The position numbers and the translations under genes are program-made. Shown one piece after another: positions 25,763 through 34,743 of a stretch of 64,000 bases of DNA. Position 1 is the first letter of the stretch, and each line of letters opens with the position of its first letter. The DNA is from JAEUHO01 sp046350655 (GTDB taxonomy: Bacteria; Planctomycetota; PLA2; JAEUHO01). The notes below the pieces were generated by a model. That model was not told the DNA's origin and did not search any database. It worked only from the letters and a program-made list of their open reading frames with translations. Location of the stretch: the NCBI GenBank assembly GCA_046350655.1, contig JAXMAB010000005.1:620001-684000 (forward strand), read 5' to 3'.

Positions 25763-27982
25763 TCAGCGGTCCCCGGCCCCCGCCGGCGCCGTGGGCGCCG
25801 CCGGCGGCGCCGACGACCCCGAGGAGGCCCGGAACAGCAGCCGCGCCGCGGTGTCGAGGTGCCCCTCGCCCCGCCGCGCCGCGATGGCGAACCCGAAGGC
25901 CGCGATCCGGCGCGTCGCCGCCAGTTCCTCGCGGTACGACGCGACGAGCTCGCGGTACCCGTCCGACCGGAACCGCGACATCTCGGCCGCGACCTCGTCG
26001 TCGACCTGCTTCTTGTCGGCCGCGAAGTCGCTGCGGCCGCCGCGCGCCCGCGCCAGCTCCGCCATCCGCTGGGCGCGGAACCGCATCGCGTGCTCGTTGT
26101 CGTCGTTGCGGCGCCGGATCACCGTGTTGCGGAAGTCCCACGCGATGTCGCGGAGCGCGTCCGCGTTCACGTAGAGCGAGAGCGTCGCCTCCGACGGGAG
26201 CGAGCGCGCGACGTCCTGGAATTCCTTCGTCGAGACGAGGCTCGCGGGCGCGCCGGGCCCGCCGCGCATCACCTTCAGGATCTCGAGGAGGTAGTCCTCG
26301 CGCGTCGCGAGCACGAGGTAGTTGTCGTGCACCTTGAACGCCGGCTGCACCAGGCGGTACTGCCGCGGCAGGTCGACGAACTTGATGCGGCTGTACTCGA
26401 TCCCCTCCGGCGACGTGACGGGCTCCGGCGCCAGCGCGCCCAGCGCCGCCACGCGCTCCGCGAGGAACGCGTCCACGTCGGCCTGGCGGGCCCCGTCCTT
26501 GATCTTCACCATGATCGCGAGCGTGGCCGTCGGGTCGGGGTCGTCCGACGAGTACCACTCGCGGTACATCTCGTCGGTGAACGCGCCCGAGACGCGCGCG
26601 ACCGCCACGGCGCTCGACGAGCCGAGCTGCGTCGCGAGGTCGTCGAGGAACCCGTAGACGTCGTCGTAGGCCTCCTGGCCGTTGGCCCGGCGCCGGGACG
26701 ACATCTCCGCGACGCGGGCCGCGATGAGCTTGCGGTCGTTCACGTCGAGGACGTCGTACACGGCGCGCAGCAGCGCCCGCGGCGGCGTGCTCAACTGCAC
26801 GACGAGGGCGGTGTCCTTCGCCGGGAGCAGCCGGCAGATGCCCGCCGACACCGACTGCAGCGGCTGGTCGTACGTCGCCGCGACGTCGGGGAACTCGCGC
26901 ATCCGCCCCTCGGCGAACCGCACGTCCGCGCGGACCGTCAGGCCGTCGTCGGCCGGCGCGACCGTGGCCTTCGCGTTGTCGAGGGAGTCCACCGCGAGGA
27001 ACTTCCCGACGAACGAGCCGACCTTCTGCCCCTCCGCGTCCGCGAAGAACCGCGTCAGGTACGACCGCAGCCCGACGATGTCCACGGCCGCGGCGACGCC
27101 GCCCTCGGGCCGTTCCATGTCGAAGTCGCGGCCGAAGATCGCCGCGTCGCCCTCGCCCGCGGCCACGCCCTTCACCTTCGACGCCAGGTCCTCCGAGTTG
27201 CTGATCGCGAGGACGTCCTTGACCCGCGCCACGTACCACACGTTCGTCGGGGCGACCTCGAAGCCGCCCTCGCACGTCTGGCGCCGCCGCGGCGGCGGGC
27301 TGTTCAGGAACTCGATCCGCAGGAGCCCCTCGGGCGTCGCCGTCAGCGCGAGGTCCTCGCGCGCCACCGCGCGCTCGCGCACGAAGTCGTGCCGCACCGC
27401 CTCGAACGCGAACTTCACCTGCGCCGAGACGCGCGTCAGCAGGAGGATCTCGCGCCAGCGCGGCGGCCCCTCCTGCGGGCTCCCGCCCCCGCACCAGCGC
27501 CCCGCGGCGACGATCTCGCCCGAGAACAGGTCCTTCTCGACGCGGAACTCCGTCGTCCCGAACACGAGGCCCTGCAGCACGTGCAGCGCCCCCGGGATCT
27601 GGCCGTTGATCTCGGCCTCCTGCTCGGGGATCCGGCCCAGCGCGTCCCGCATCGTCTGGCGCGGCTCGCGGGGCCCCGACACCACGACCTTCTGGGGGTC
27701 GAGGTCCGGGTGCACCGGGTCGTCGAAGACGTTCCGCTGCACCCACCCGGACGTCTTCAGCTCGCGCCACGACGTCCGGTAGAGGAAGTCGACGTCCACC
27801 GGCACGAGGGCCTCGACGCGGTCCACGCTGCCCTCGAACGGCCAGTACGCGAACCACGTGAACCCGGCCAGCCCCACCGCGCCGACGACCACGAACACCA
27901 CCAGGAGGCGCTTCCACCAGCGGCCGCCGCGGCGGACGGGCTTCTTCGCGAGGTTCGGGGTGGGGCGGGCCGGCGTGGGCAC
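25763..27982 (-). CDS. Large membrane-anchored protein of unknown function
   Basis: The 739-residue protein has a basic N terminus (LAKKPVRRGGRWWKR) followed by a single hydrophobic segment LLVVFVVVGAVGLAGFTWFA, so most of it is probably periplasmic. The exterior part has several alternating strand/helix stretches, and it ends in an Ala/Pro tail. No family is recognised with confidence; some segments (VDFLYRTSWRELKTSGW, LVLATREDYLLEILKVM) recall bacterial DUF3352-type proteins, but this is weak. Two GTG starts are possible, 27982 and 27991. The gene diverges from aspartate aminotransferase and ends 86 nt from tRNA-Leu. Confidence 0.65.
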   Translation of the reverse strand: MPTPARPTPNLAKKPVRRGGRWWKRLLVVFVVVGAVGLAGFTWFAYWPFEGSVDRVEALVPVDVDFLYRTSWRELKTSGWVQRNVFDDPVHPDLDPQKVVVSGPREPRQTMRDALGRIPEQEAEINGQIPGALHVLQGLVFGTTEFRVEKDLFSGEIVAAGRWCGGGSPQEGPPRWREILLLTRVSAQVKFAFEAVRHDFVRERAVAREDLALTATPEGLLRIEFLNSPPPRRRQTCEGGFEVAPTNVWYVARVKDVLAISNSEDLASKVKGVAAGEGDAAIFGRDFDMERPEGGVAAAVDIVGLRSYLTRFFADAEGQKVGSFVGKFLAVDSLDNAKATVAPADDGLTVRADVRFAEGRMREFPDVAATYDQPLQSVSAGICRLLPAKDTALVVQLSTPPRALLRAVYDVLDVNDRKLIAARVAEMSSRRRANGQEAYDDVYGFLDDLATQLGSSSAVAVARVSGAFTDEMYREWYSSDDPDPTATLAIMVKIKDGARQADVDAFLAERVAALGALAPEPVTSPEGIEYSRIKFVDLPRQYRLVQPAFKVHDNYLVLATREDYLLEILKVMRGGPGAPASLVSTKEFQDVARSLPSEATLSLYVNADALRDIAWDFRNTVIRRRNDDNEHAMRFRAQRMAELARARGGRSDFAADKKQVDDEVAAEMSRFRSDGYRELVASYREELAATRRIAAFGFAIAARRGEGHLDTAARLLFRASSGSSAPPAAPTAPAGAGDR

Positions 27983-28199
27983 GGCACCCACCCTACCCCG
28001 ACCCGAGCGGGGGGAACCACGCCACGCCGGGCGGGAAGGACGGGTACGGGTCGGGAGTCCGAAGGGGGTCACGTCCCTCGGACGCCGACGAGGACCGGTT
28101 CCGTCCGCCCTCCCGCCCCCGCGCGCGCCGCGGGGCGGCCGGCCGGAGGCCCGCGCCACCCGCCGGGATCCGCATCGTCCGTGCTACGCTCCGGCACGC

Positions 28200-29399
28200 A
28201 TGGCCTCCTTCGCGCGCCACGCCGGCAGCCTCCACGAGTCCGCGACCATGAACCTCATCGGTCGCGCCAAGGCGATGCGCGCCGCGGGCATCGACGTCGT
28301 GAGCTTCGGCGCCGGCGAACCCGACTTCGACACGCCCGACCACGTGAAGGAGGCGGCGATCGCCGCCATCCGCGAGGGGTTCACCAAGTACACGCCCGCG
28401 GCCGGCATCCCCGAGCTGCGCGAGGCCGTCGCCCGCAAGTTCGCCGCCGACGGCCTGGCGGGCCTCACCGCCGCGCGCACGATCATCGGCATCGGCGCGA
28501 AGAGCGTCCTCTTCGACGCGATCACCGTCCTCACCGAGGAAGGCGACGAGGTCGTCGTCTTCTCGCCGTACTGGCTGTCGTACCCCGAGATGGTCGCGAG
28601 CACGGGCGCGCGCACCGTCTTCGTCCCCACCGACGCGTCCGCCAACTACGTCATCGACCCCGACCGCCTCGCCGCCGCCGTCACGCCGCGCACCAAGGCG
28701 ATCATCCTCAACTCGCCCGGCAACCCCACGGGCACCGTCCAGACCGACGAGGTCCAGCGCGCCATCGGCCGCATCGCCGCGAAGCACGGCATCGTCGTCA
28801 TCTCCGACGAGATCTACGAGCACCTCGCCTACGCGCCCGCGCGCTTCACCTCGTTCGCCCGCCTCGCCTCCGACGCCGGCGACCTCACCCTCCTCGTCAA
28901 CGGCACGTCCAAGGCCTACTCCATGACCGGCTGGCGCATCGGCTACGCCGGCGGCCCGAAGGAGCTGATCGACCGCATGATCCGCCTCCAGGGCCACGCG
29001 ACGAGCGGCCCGCCCGGCATCTGCCAGCGCGCCGCGCTCGCCGCCCTCACGGGCCCCACGGCCCCCATCGAGGCCATGCGCCGCGCCTTCGACGCGCGCC
29101 GCCGCCTCATGGTGGACGCCCTCTGCCGCATCCCGGGCGTCGCGTGCCCCGTCCCCGACGGCGCCTTCTACGCGCTCCCCGGCGTCGCCTCCTTCCTCGG
29201 CCGCACCTCCCCCGCCGGCCGCCCCCTCCCCGACGTCTCCGCCCTCTCCGAAGCCGTCCTCGAAGAAGCGCGGGTTGCCGTCGTCTCCGGCGAACCCTTC
29301 GGCGCCCCCACCTCCATTCGACTGTCCTACGCCTGCAATGAGGATGCGATTCGGAAGGGGATGGAACGACTGAGCGCGTTTTTCGGTCAGGTGCGCTGA
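28200..29399 (+). CDS. aspC: Class I pyridoxal-phosphate aminotransferase (aspartate aminotransferase type)
   Basis: The 399-residue enzyme is of the 1-beta aspartate aminotransferase type. SFGAGEPDFDTPDHVKEAA, NSPGNPTGTV, SDEIYEHLAYAP and the PLP lysine in NGTSKAYSMTGWRIGYAGGP are all present; SIRLSYACNEDAI carries the C-terminal substrate-binding Arg. It should exchange amino groups between aspartate and 2-oxoglutarate, possibly with wider specificity. The ATG at 28200 follows about 200 nt of intergenic DNA shared with the divergent anchored protein. Late codons are poorer in G+C than the rest of the gene. Confidence 0.93.
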   Translation: MASFARHAGSLHESATMNLIGRAKAMRAAGIDVVSFGAGEPDFDTPDHVKEAAIAAIREGFTKYTPAAGIPELREAVARKFAADGLAGLTAARTIIGIGAKSVLFDAITVLTEEGDEVVVFSPYWLSYPEMVASTGARTVFVPTDASANYVIDPDRLAAAVTPRTKAIILNSPGNPTGTVQTDEVQRAIGRIAAKHGIVVISDEIYEHLAYAPARFTSFARLASDAGDLTLLVNGTSKAYSMTGWRIGYAGGPKELIDRMIRLQGHATSGPPGICQRAALAALTGPTAPIEAMRRAFDARRRLMVDALCRIPGVACPVPDGAFYALPGVASFLGRTSPAGRPLPDVSALSEAVLEEARVAVVSGEPFGAPTSIRLSYACNEDAIRKGMERLSAFFGQVR

Positions 29400-29744
29400 C
29401 AGGGCAGAGGCGGGGTGAGGTCAGGGGAGGACGACCGCGCTCGCTGCGGGCCGGGGTTCGGCGTCCCTCGGGCCCCAAGCGGCCCTCGGTCCCCTCCTCG
29501 TCGTCGCCGCTGCTGCGGCTCCTCCTCGTCGGGCGCCTCGCTCGCAGGACGCGGTGCAGCCCTAGCCTCGCTCGGCGCGCCTCCCGCGGCCCGTAGCGAC
29601 TCGCGGTCGATCCGTCAGGTGCGACCCGCGAGCAAGGAAGAGGAGAGCGGAGAAGAGCGGAAGGGGAGCGGTCGGCTGTGTGGGGACGCGAGGCCCGCTG
29701 GTCGATTGTGGGTCGTCGAGGGCGCGAGGAGGGCGCGAGGAGCG
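29400..29744. other. Gene-free convergent region with purine/pyrimidine tracts
   Basis: No gene is supported in these 345 nt between the convergent aminotransferase and rhomboid genes. The plus strand has a pyrimidine-rich, CTC/CTG-repeat-like stretch at about 29488-29530, and a purine-rich stretch (A/G over about 40 nt) at about 29630-29672. One exact copy of the iterated 10-mer is at 29688. No clear hairpin terminator with a T run was found. Confidence 0.55.
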
Positions 29745-30908
29745 TCAGAGCAGCGACAGCGCGTTCTCGGCCGCGGCGCGCACGCGGGGGTCGGTGGAGA
29801 GCGCGGACGCGGACGCGAGATGGGGACGCGCGGCCGCGAGATCGCCCACGTGGCGCGCGAGGATCAGCCCGAGACCGAGGTGCGCGATCGGCGCCGCCGT
29901 GCCCGTCGGATAGGCCGCCAGGATCCCCTCGAACGCCTTGCGCGCGTCGTCGAACCGCCGCATCCCCTCCATGTGGAGGGCCAGCTTCAGGTAATCGCTC
30001 TCCGGCAGGTCCGGCCGCCCGCCGCCCTGCAGCGCGGCGCCCAGCGCCCGCGCGGCCTCGGCCGTGCGGCCCGCGCGCGCGAGCCCCAGGATCTCCGGGC
30101 CCGCGTCGCGCGACGACGACGGACGCGACGCGAACGGGTCGCCGCCCGACGGCCGCCGGTCGAGGATCCACGGGTCGCCCGCCCGGCCGCCACCGGCCCC
30201 GCCCGACGGCGGCAGGTCCGGGATGCGCCCCGGGCCCCAGCGCGAAGGCGCCCCGCGCGGCGTCGGGTCCGCGACCGCGCGCGCGCCGAAGAACGGGCGC
30301 AGCAGGAAGCACAGGACGAGCCCCGAGCCGAACCCGCCGAGGTGCGCGCCGTGCGCCACGCCGCCGCCGCTCGAGTCGCCGAGCACCGTCGGCAGCAGGT
30401 CGTTCAGCACGAACCAGAAGCCGACGATCCACGGCGCGCGGATGTGCAGGATGCGGACGATGAACCGGAAGAAGATCAGCAGCTTCACGCGGTTGTGCGG
30501 GAACGCCACGACGTAGAGGCCCTGCACGCCGCTGATCGCGCCCGACGCGCCGAGGCTCGGGATCGCCGACGTCGGGCCCAGCATCCCGTGGACCACGCCG
30601 CCGAACAGCCCCGTCGCGAGGTACGCGCACAGGTAGCCGAGCCGGCCGAGACGGGCCTCGACGTTGTCGCCGAAGATCCACAGGAAGAGCATGTTCCCGA
30701 GCAGGTGCATCCACGAGCCGTGGAGGAACATGCTCGTGAACGCCGTCAGGAGCGACGGGTCCGCCGGGACGTACGCGTACTTCTCGACGACGTCCTCGGC
30801 CTTGCCCGCCTGCTGGAACAGCACGAACACGAGCACGTTCGCGGCGATCAACGCGTAGTTGACGACCGGGGTCACGCCTTCGCTGGGTTCGTCGCCGATC
30901 GGGATCAT
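29745..30908 (-). CDS. Rhomboid family intramembrane serine protease with TPR-like tail
   Basis: The 387-residue protein has six or seven membrane segments in its first ~220 residues and the rhomboid dyad: Ser122 in GASGAISG and His189 in AHGAHLGGFGSG. FTSMFLHGSWMHLLGNMLFLWIFG is the conserved N-terminal family motif. A linker rich in Pro/Gly/Arg (about 225-290) leads to a C-terminal helical region that looks like TPR repeats (residues about 300-385). It should cleave membrane proteins within the bilayer; no substrate is evident. The ATG at 30906-30908 begins MIPIGDE, typical of the family. Confidence 0.92.
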   Translation of the reverse strand: MIPIGDEPSEGVTPVVNYALIAANVLVFVLFQQAGKAEDVVEKYAYVPADPSLLTAFTSMFLHGSWMHLLGNMLFLWIFGDNVEARLGRLGYLCAYLATGLFGGVVHGMLGPTSAIPSLGASGAISGVQGLYVVAFPHNRVKLLIFFRFIVRILHIRAPWIVGFWFVLNDLLPTVLGDSSGGGVAHGAHLGGFGSGLVLCFLLRPFFGARAVADPTPRGAPSRWGPGRIPDLPPSGGAGGGRAGDPWILDRRPSGGDPFASRPSSSRDAGPEILGLARAGRTAEAARALGAALQGGGRPDLPESDYLKLALHMEGMRRFDDARKAFEGILAAYPTGTAAPIAHLGLGLILARHVGDLAAARPHLASASALSTDPRVRAAAENALSLL

Positions 30909-31012
30909 GCCGCGGGGATCCTACCGCGGACGAGGCCGCGCGGCCCCCGCGGCCGTCCGGGAAGACACCGGGGCCCCGCCGCGCGGGCGGCGGGGCCCCG
31001 GGAGAGCGTCGC

Positions 31013-31048
31013 GGACGCGAGGCCCGGCGGCCGCCGGGCCTCGCGTCC
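31013..31048. repeat. Perfect 36-bp palindrome built from two iterated-motif copies
   Basis: The sequence GGACGCGAGGCCCGGCGG is followed directly by its exact reverse complement, giving an 18-bp uninterrupted stem. Each arm holds one exact 10-mer copy. It sits 9 nt past the stop of the LeuB-like gene (31057) and upstream of rhomboid, so it may be a terminator or a cruciform; there is no T run. Confidence 0.85.
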
Positions 31049-31056
31049 CGAGGAGG

Positions 31057-32289
31057 TCACATCCCCTGACCGGTGGCCACCGCGTCGCGGATGATGTCGC
31101 CGACCTCGTCGCACTTGTACGCGCCCGCCTTCAGCGAGCGGATGCGGCCGGTCTCGATGACGTGGCGGACGGCGGCCTCGATCCGCTTGCCGGCCTTCGC
31201 CTCGCCGAGGTGCTCGAGCATCATGCGCGCGGCCTCGATCGCGGCGATCGGGTTCGCGCTGTTCTGCCCGCGGTACTTCGGCGCCGAGCCGTGGATGGGC
31301 TCGAACATCGAGACCTTCCCCGGGTGGATGTTGCCGCTGGCCGCGATGCCGAGGCCGCCCTGGATCATCGCGCCGATGTCCGTGAGGATGTCGCCGAAGA
31401 GGTTCGGCGTGACGATGGTGTCGAACCACTCGGGGCTCTTCACCATCCACATGCACGCCGCGTCGATGTACGCGTGGTCCTGCTCGACCTCCGGGTACTC
31501 CTTGCCGACCTCGGCGAACGTGCGGGTCCAGATGTCCTGGGCGCGGATCGCGTTGGCCTTGTCGACGAGGGTCAGGCGGCGCTTCTTGTTGCGCTTCTTG
31601 CAGAGGTCGTAGGCGTACCGGATCACGCGCTCGACGCCCTGGCGCGTGTAGATCATCTCGGCGATCGCGACCTCGTGGGGCGTGCCCTTGCGGTGGATGC
31701 CGCCGAGGCCCGCGTAGGCGTCCTCGGTGTTCTCGCGCACGACGACCATGTCCACGTCGGCGGGCTTCTTGTCCTTCAGCGGGCAGAGCGCCTCGTGGTA
31801 GAGGCGGATCGGGCGCAGGTTGACGTACAGGTCGAACGTCTGGCGCACGCCCCAGATGATCTGCCGCTCGAGGAAGCCCGTCTCGATGCGCGGGTCGCCG
31901 ATGGCGCCGAGGAAGATCGCGTCCATGTCGGCCATCTCGGCGAGCGCCGACGCCGGCATGGCCTCCTTCGTCGCGAGGTAGTGGTCCGCGCCGTAGGGGT
32001 AGACCTTGCGCTCGACGTTGAACCCCTCGATGGCGGCCACCGCGTCGAGGACCTTCAGGCCCTCGCGCACGACCTCCTCGCCGATGCCGTCGCCGGCGAG
32101 CACGGCCACGCGGTGCATGCGCGGCGCCTTGCCGCCCTTGCCGGCGGGGCGCGGCGCCTTCGCCGCGGCCGGGGCCGGGGCGGCCTTCGGGGCCGCGGGA
32201 ACCTTCGCGGGGGCGGCCGGCTTCGCCGGAGCGGCCGCCTTCACGGGGGTCGGTTCCTTCGCGGGGGCCTTGCTCGACGACTTCGCCAT
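31057..32289 (-). CDS. Isocitrate/isopropylmalate dehydrogenase family enzyme with Lys/Ala/Pro-rich N-terminal tail
   Basis: The C-terminal 353 residues form a beta-decarboxylating dehydrogenase (VLAGDGIGEEVV, VRENTEDAY, LTLVDKANAI, NLFGDILTDIGAMIQGGLGIAASG, FEPIHGSAP). A leucine-pathway role (3-isopropylmalate oxidation) is suggested by the LeuD-LeuC-type gene nearby, but the RENTE motif is closer to isocitrate, tartrate or homoisocitrate enzymes than to the RELTGG of classical LeuB, so the substrate is open. Residues 1-57 are a disordered Lys/Ala/Pro tail like histone H1. Start ATG 32287-32289 has GGAG at proper spacing; an internal ATG at 32118 would give a tail-less enzyme but lacks a convincing ribosome site. 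Confidence 0.85.
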   Translation of the reverse strand: MAKSSSKAPAKEPTPVKAAAPAKPAAPAKVPAAPKAAPAPAAAKAPRPAGKGGKAPRMHRVAVLAGDGIGEEVVREGLKVLDAVAAIEGFNVERKVYPYGADHYLATKEAMPASALAEMADMDAIFLGAIGDPRIETGFLERQIIWGVRQTFDLYVNLRPIRLYHEALCPLKDKKPADVDMVVVRENTEDAYAGLGGIHRKGTPHEVAIAEMIYTRQGVERVIRYAYDLCKKRNKKRRLTLVDKANAIRAQDIWTRTFAEVGKEYPEVEQDHAYIDAACMWMVKSPEWFDTIVTPNLFGDILTDIGAMIQGGLGIAASGNIHPGKVSMFEPIHGSAPKYRGQNSANPIAAIEAARMMLEHLGEAKAGKRIEAAVRHVIETGRIRSLKAGAYKCDEVGDIIRDAVATGQGM

Positions 32290-32343
32290 GGGTGACTCCA
32301 GGGGCGTCCACGGGCACGGCACGCGGACGGAGGGCTCAGGGAA

Positions 32344-34548
32344 TCACGTCCCCGCGTGGTGCCCAAGTCCGGCCGGAGCGCTCGGGGCCAGCGCCCCCCG
32401 CACCGCGGCGTGCAGGTCCGCCGGGAGGTAGGGCTTCGGCAGCACGCCCCGGATCGCCGCCCGCACCTCCGGGTCCTCGAGACCCTCGTGGACGTTGCCG
32501 CTGGTCAGCAGCACCGCCACGTCGGGCCGGACGGCCCGGATGCGCCGCAGGACCTCCTTCCCCGACAGCCGGGGCAGGACGAGGTCGAGGACGACGAGGT
32601 CGAAGGCCGCCGGGGCGGCCGTGAACCGCGACACGGCCTCCTCGCCGTCCGCGGCCTCGGCCACCTCGTGCCCCGCCGCGCGCAGGAGCGTCCCCACGAC
32701 CCGCCGGACCGCGTCCTCGTCCTCCACGACGAGGATCCGGGCCGGCGGGGCCTCGCCCGCGCGCGCGGGGCCCGCGCCCGCCGGCGCGCGCGCCGCGGCC
32801 TCCGGGACCGCCGCGGCCGTCGAGGGCAGGTACACGCGGAACGTGGGCCCGAGCGCGGGCCGCGAGTCCACCTCGACCGCCCCGCCGAACGCGCGGAGGA
32901 ACTGGTAGACGCCGTACAGGCCCAGCCCGGTCCCCTTTCCGCGGGGCTTCGTCGTGAAGAACGGCTCGAACAGCCGGGCGCGGATCGACTGCGGCATCCC
33001 GATCCCGGTGTCGCGGACCTCCACCCGGACCCAAGGCCCGGCCGCCGACGCGTCCGGCGGCAGGGTGCGCGGGCCCGCGGCGTCGGCCTCGGCCACGAGC
33101 GTGATCTCGCCGCCCTCGGGCATCGCGTCGCGCGCGTTGATCGCGAGGTTGAGGATCGCGCGGTGCAGCTCGTTCGCGGCGACGAGCGCGGCCGGCAGGT
33201 CGGCGTCCACGCGCACCGTCGTCGTGATGCGCCGGTCGAACGTCTCGTGGGCGATCCGCGCCACGTCGGCGAGCACCGCCGCGACGTCGGCGCGCAGGGG
33301 CTCCGCGTTCCCCGGCCGCGCGACGCCGAGCAGGCCGCGCGTCAGGTCCGCGGCCCGCAGCGCCGCCTCCTGGATCCCGCGCGCCATGGGCCCGAGCGAC
33401 GGGTCGGTCGAGAGCCGCTGCTCGAGGAGCGACGCGTAGCCGAGGATGCCCGCGAGCAGGTTGTTGAAGTCGTGGGCCACGCCCGACGCGAGCGTCCCGA
33501 TGGCCTCGAGCCGCTGCGCGCGCTGGAGGTGCTCCTCGAGCCGGCGCCCCTCGGTCACGTCCTCGACGATGCCCTGGATCTCGCCGTCGGGCTCGCGGCG
33601 GACCGCCATGCGCAGGCGGATCGGCGTGCCGTCGCGCCGGCGCGCGCGCATGTCCGCGGCGCGGACCTCTCGGCCGGCCTCGAGCCGCGCGAGGATCGCC
33701 GCGCGGTCCGTCGGGTCGCAGAGCTCGACGAACGCCGGGTCGGCGAGCAGCTCGTCGATCGACGGGTAGCCGAAGATCTCCGCGAGGCGCGGGTTCGCCG
33801 AGAGCATCCGCCCGTTGCCCGCCCGCCGGTAGATGCCGACGGGCGCGCCGTCCACGAGCGCGCGGTACGCCTTCTCCTTCTGCTTCAGGTCGCGCGAGAG
33901 CACCCGCTCCTGCAGCACCGCCGCGCCGAGCGCGAGCAGCCGCTCCACGACGCGCAGCGGGCCCAGGGTCGCGACGGTCGGCGCCATGCCGTCGAGCGGC
34001 TCGTCGAGCGACAGGACGCCGATCTCCTGGCCGGTGCCGGTCCGCACGAGCACGAACAGCCGGTCCTCGGGGTGCCACGTCCCCTGCTCGTTGGGCCGGC
34101 TCTTCGCGAACGCGATGCTCCGCGACAGCTCCACCGTGTGCGGGACGTACGCGATGCCGGTGCCGGGGAACGCGAGGTCGCGGATCTTCGCGCGCTTGGC
34201 GAGCCGCGCCGCGAGCGGCGTCCGCGCCATCGACGAGAGGAAGCGGACCCGCTCGTCCTCCGGGAGGTGGTAGCCCCCGAGGATCGCCCCGTCGGGCAGG
34301 TACACCGACAGCACCGCGACGTCCCACCCGGCCGTGCGCGCGACGCCCTCCGCGAGGAGGTCGAGCAGCGTCTGGAGGTCCTCGACCGCGTTCAGCGCCT
34401 CGACGAAGCCGAGGATCGTCTGCGCCTCGTCGAGCGCCGCGACGTCCCCCGGACGGGCGCGGCCGAGCGTCGCCAGGGTGCCCCAGCGGTCGGACGCCGA
34501 GACGGCGTCCGCCCCCGGGGCGGCCGGCGAGTGTGCGGGATCGACCAC
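32344..34548 (-). CDS. Hybrid sensor histidine kinase (GAF-PAS-HisKA-HATPase-REC)
   Basis: The 734-residue soluble kinase has no membrane segment. It shows a GAF domain (about 45-205), PAS (about 225-340; DGAPVGIYRRAGNGRMLSANPRLAEIFGY), a phospho-acceptor helix with His in VAHDFNNLLAGILGY, an ATPase with NLAINARDAMPEGG, DTGIGM and GKGTGLGL, and a C-terminal receiver (VVEDEDAV, LDLVLPRLSGKEV, TSGN, KPY). It should autophosphorylate and pass phosphate to its own receiver Asp; no separate response regulator is adjacent. The start is GTG at 34546-34548. The stop is 55 nt from the LeuB-like gene start, on the same strand. Confidence 0.92.
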   Translation of the reverse strand: MVDPAHSPAAPGADAVSASDRWGTLATLGRARPGDVAALDEAQTILGFVEALNAVEDLQTLLDLLAEGVARTAGWDVAVLSVYLPDGAILGGYHLPEDERVRFLSSMARTPLAARLAKRAKIRDLAFPGTGIAYVPHTVELSRSIAFAKSRPNEQGTWHPEDRLFVLVRTGTGQEIGVLSLDEPLDGMAPTVATLGPLRVVERLLALGAAVLQERVLSRDLKQKEKAYRALVDGAPVGIYRRAGNGRMLSANPRLAEIFGYPSIDELLADPAFVELCDPTDRAAILARLEAGREVRAADMRARRRDGTPIRLRMAVRREPDGEIQGIVEDVTEGRRLEEHLQRAQRLEAIGTLASGVAHDFNNLLAGILGYASLLEQRLSTDPSLGPMARGIQEAALRAADLTRGLLGVARPGNAEPLRADVAAVLADVARIAHETFDRRITTTVRVDADLPAALVAANELHRAILNLAINARDAMPEGGEITLVAEADAAGPRTLPPDASAAGPWVRVEVRDTGIGMPQSIRARLFEPFFTTKPRGKGTGLGLYGVYQFLRAFGGAVEVDSRPALGPTFRVYLPSTAAAVPEAAARAPAGAGPARAGEAPPARILVVEDEDAVRRVVGTLLRAAGHEVAEAADGEEAVSRFTAAPAAFDLVVLDLVLPRLSGKEVLRRIRAVRPDVAVLLTSGNVHEGLEDPEVRAAIRGVLPKPYLPADLHAAVRGALAPSAPAGLGHHAGT

Positions 34549-34743
34549 CGAACCGGCTCCGTCGGGGCACGACTCGGCCCCCCGGGAGACAGGGTAGACC
34601 CGATTCGGCGGTCCGGGGAGACGGCCTCGCGGATCCGGAGGGACCGATCGGCGGCCGGGCCTCGCGGTCCCGGACGGGCGTCGCGGTCCGGAACGGGGGG
34701 CCCGAACCGCGAGCGGGCCTCGCGGTCCGGGACGGGCCCGCCG
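34549..34743. repeat. Intergenic cluster of iterated-motif copies
   Basis: This 195-nt gap between the LeuD-LeuC gene stop and the kinase start contains two exact copies of the 10-mer CGGGCCTCGC (34656, 34714), one degenerate copy (GGGCGTCGCGGTCC near 34676), and inverted partial copies (GGACCGCGA-like and GAACCGCGAG). No gene is present. Confidence 0.65.
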
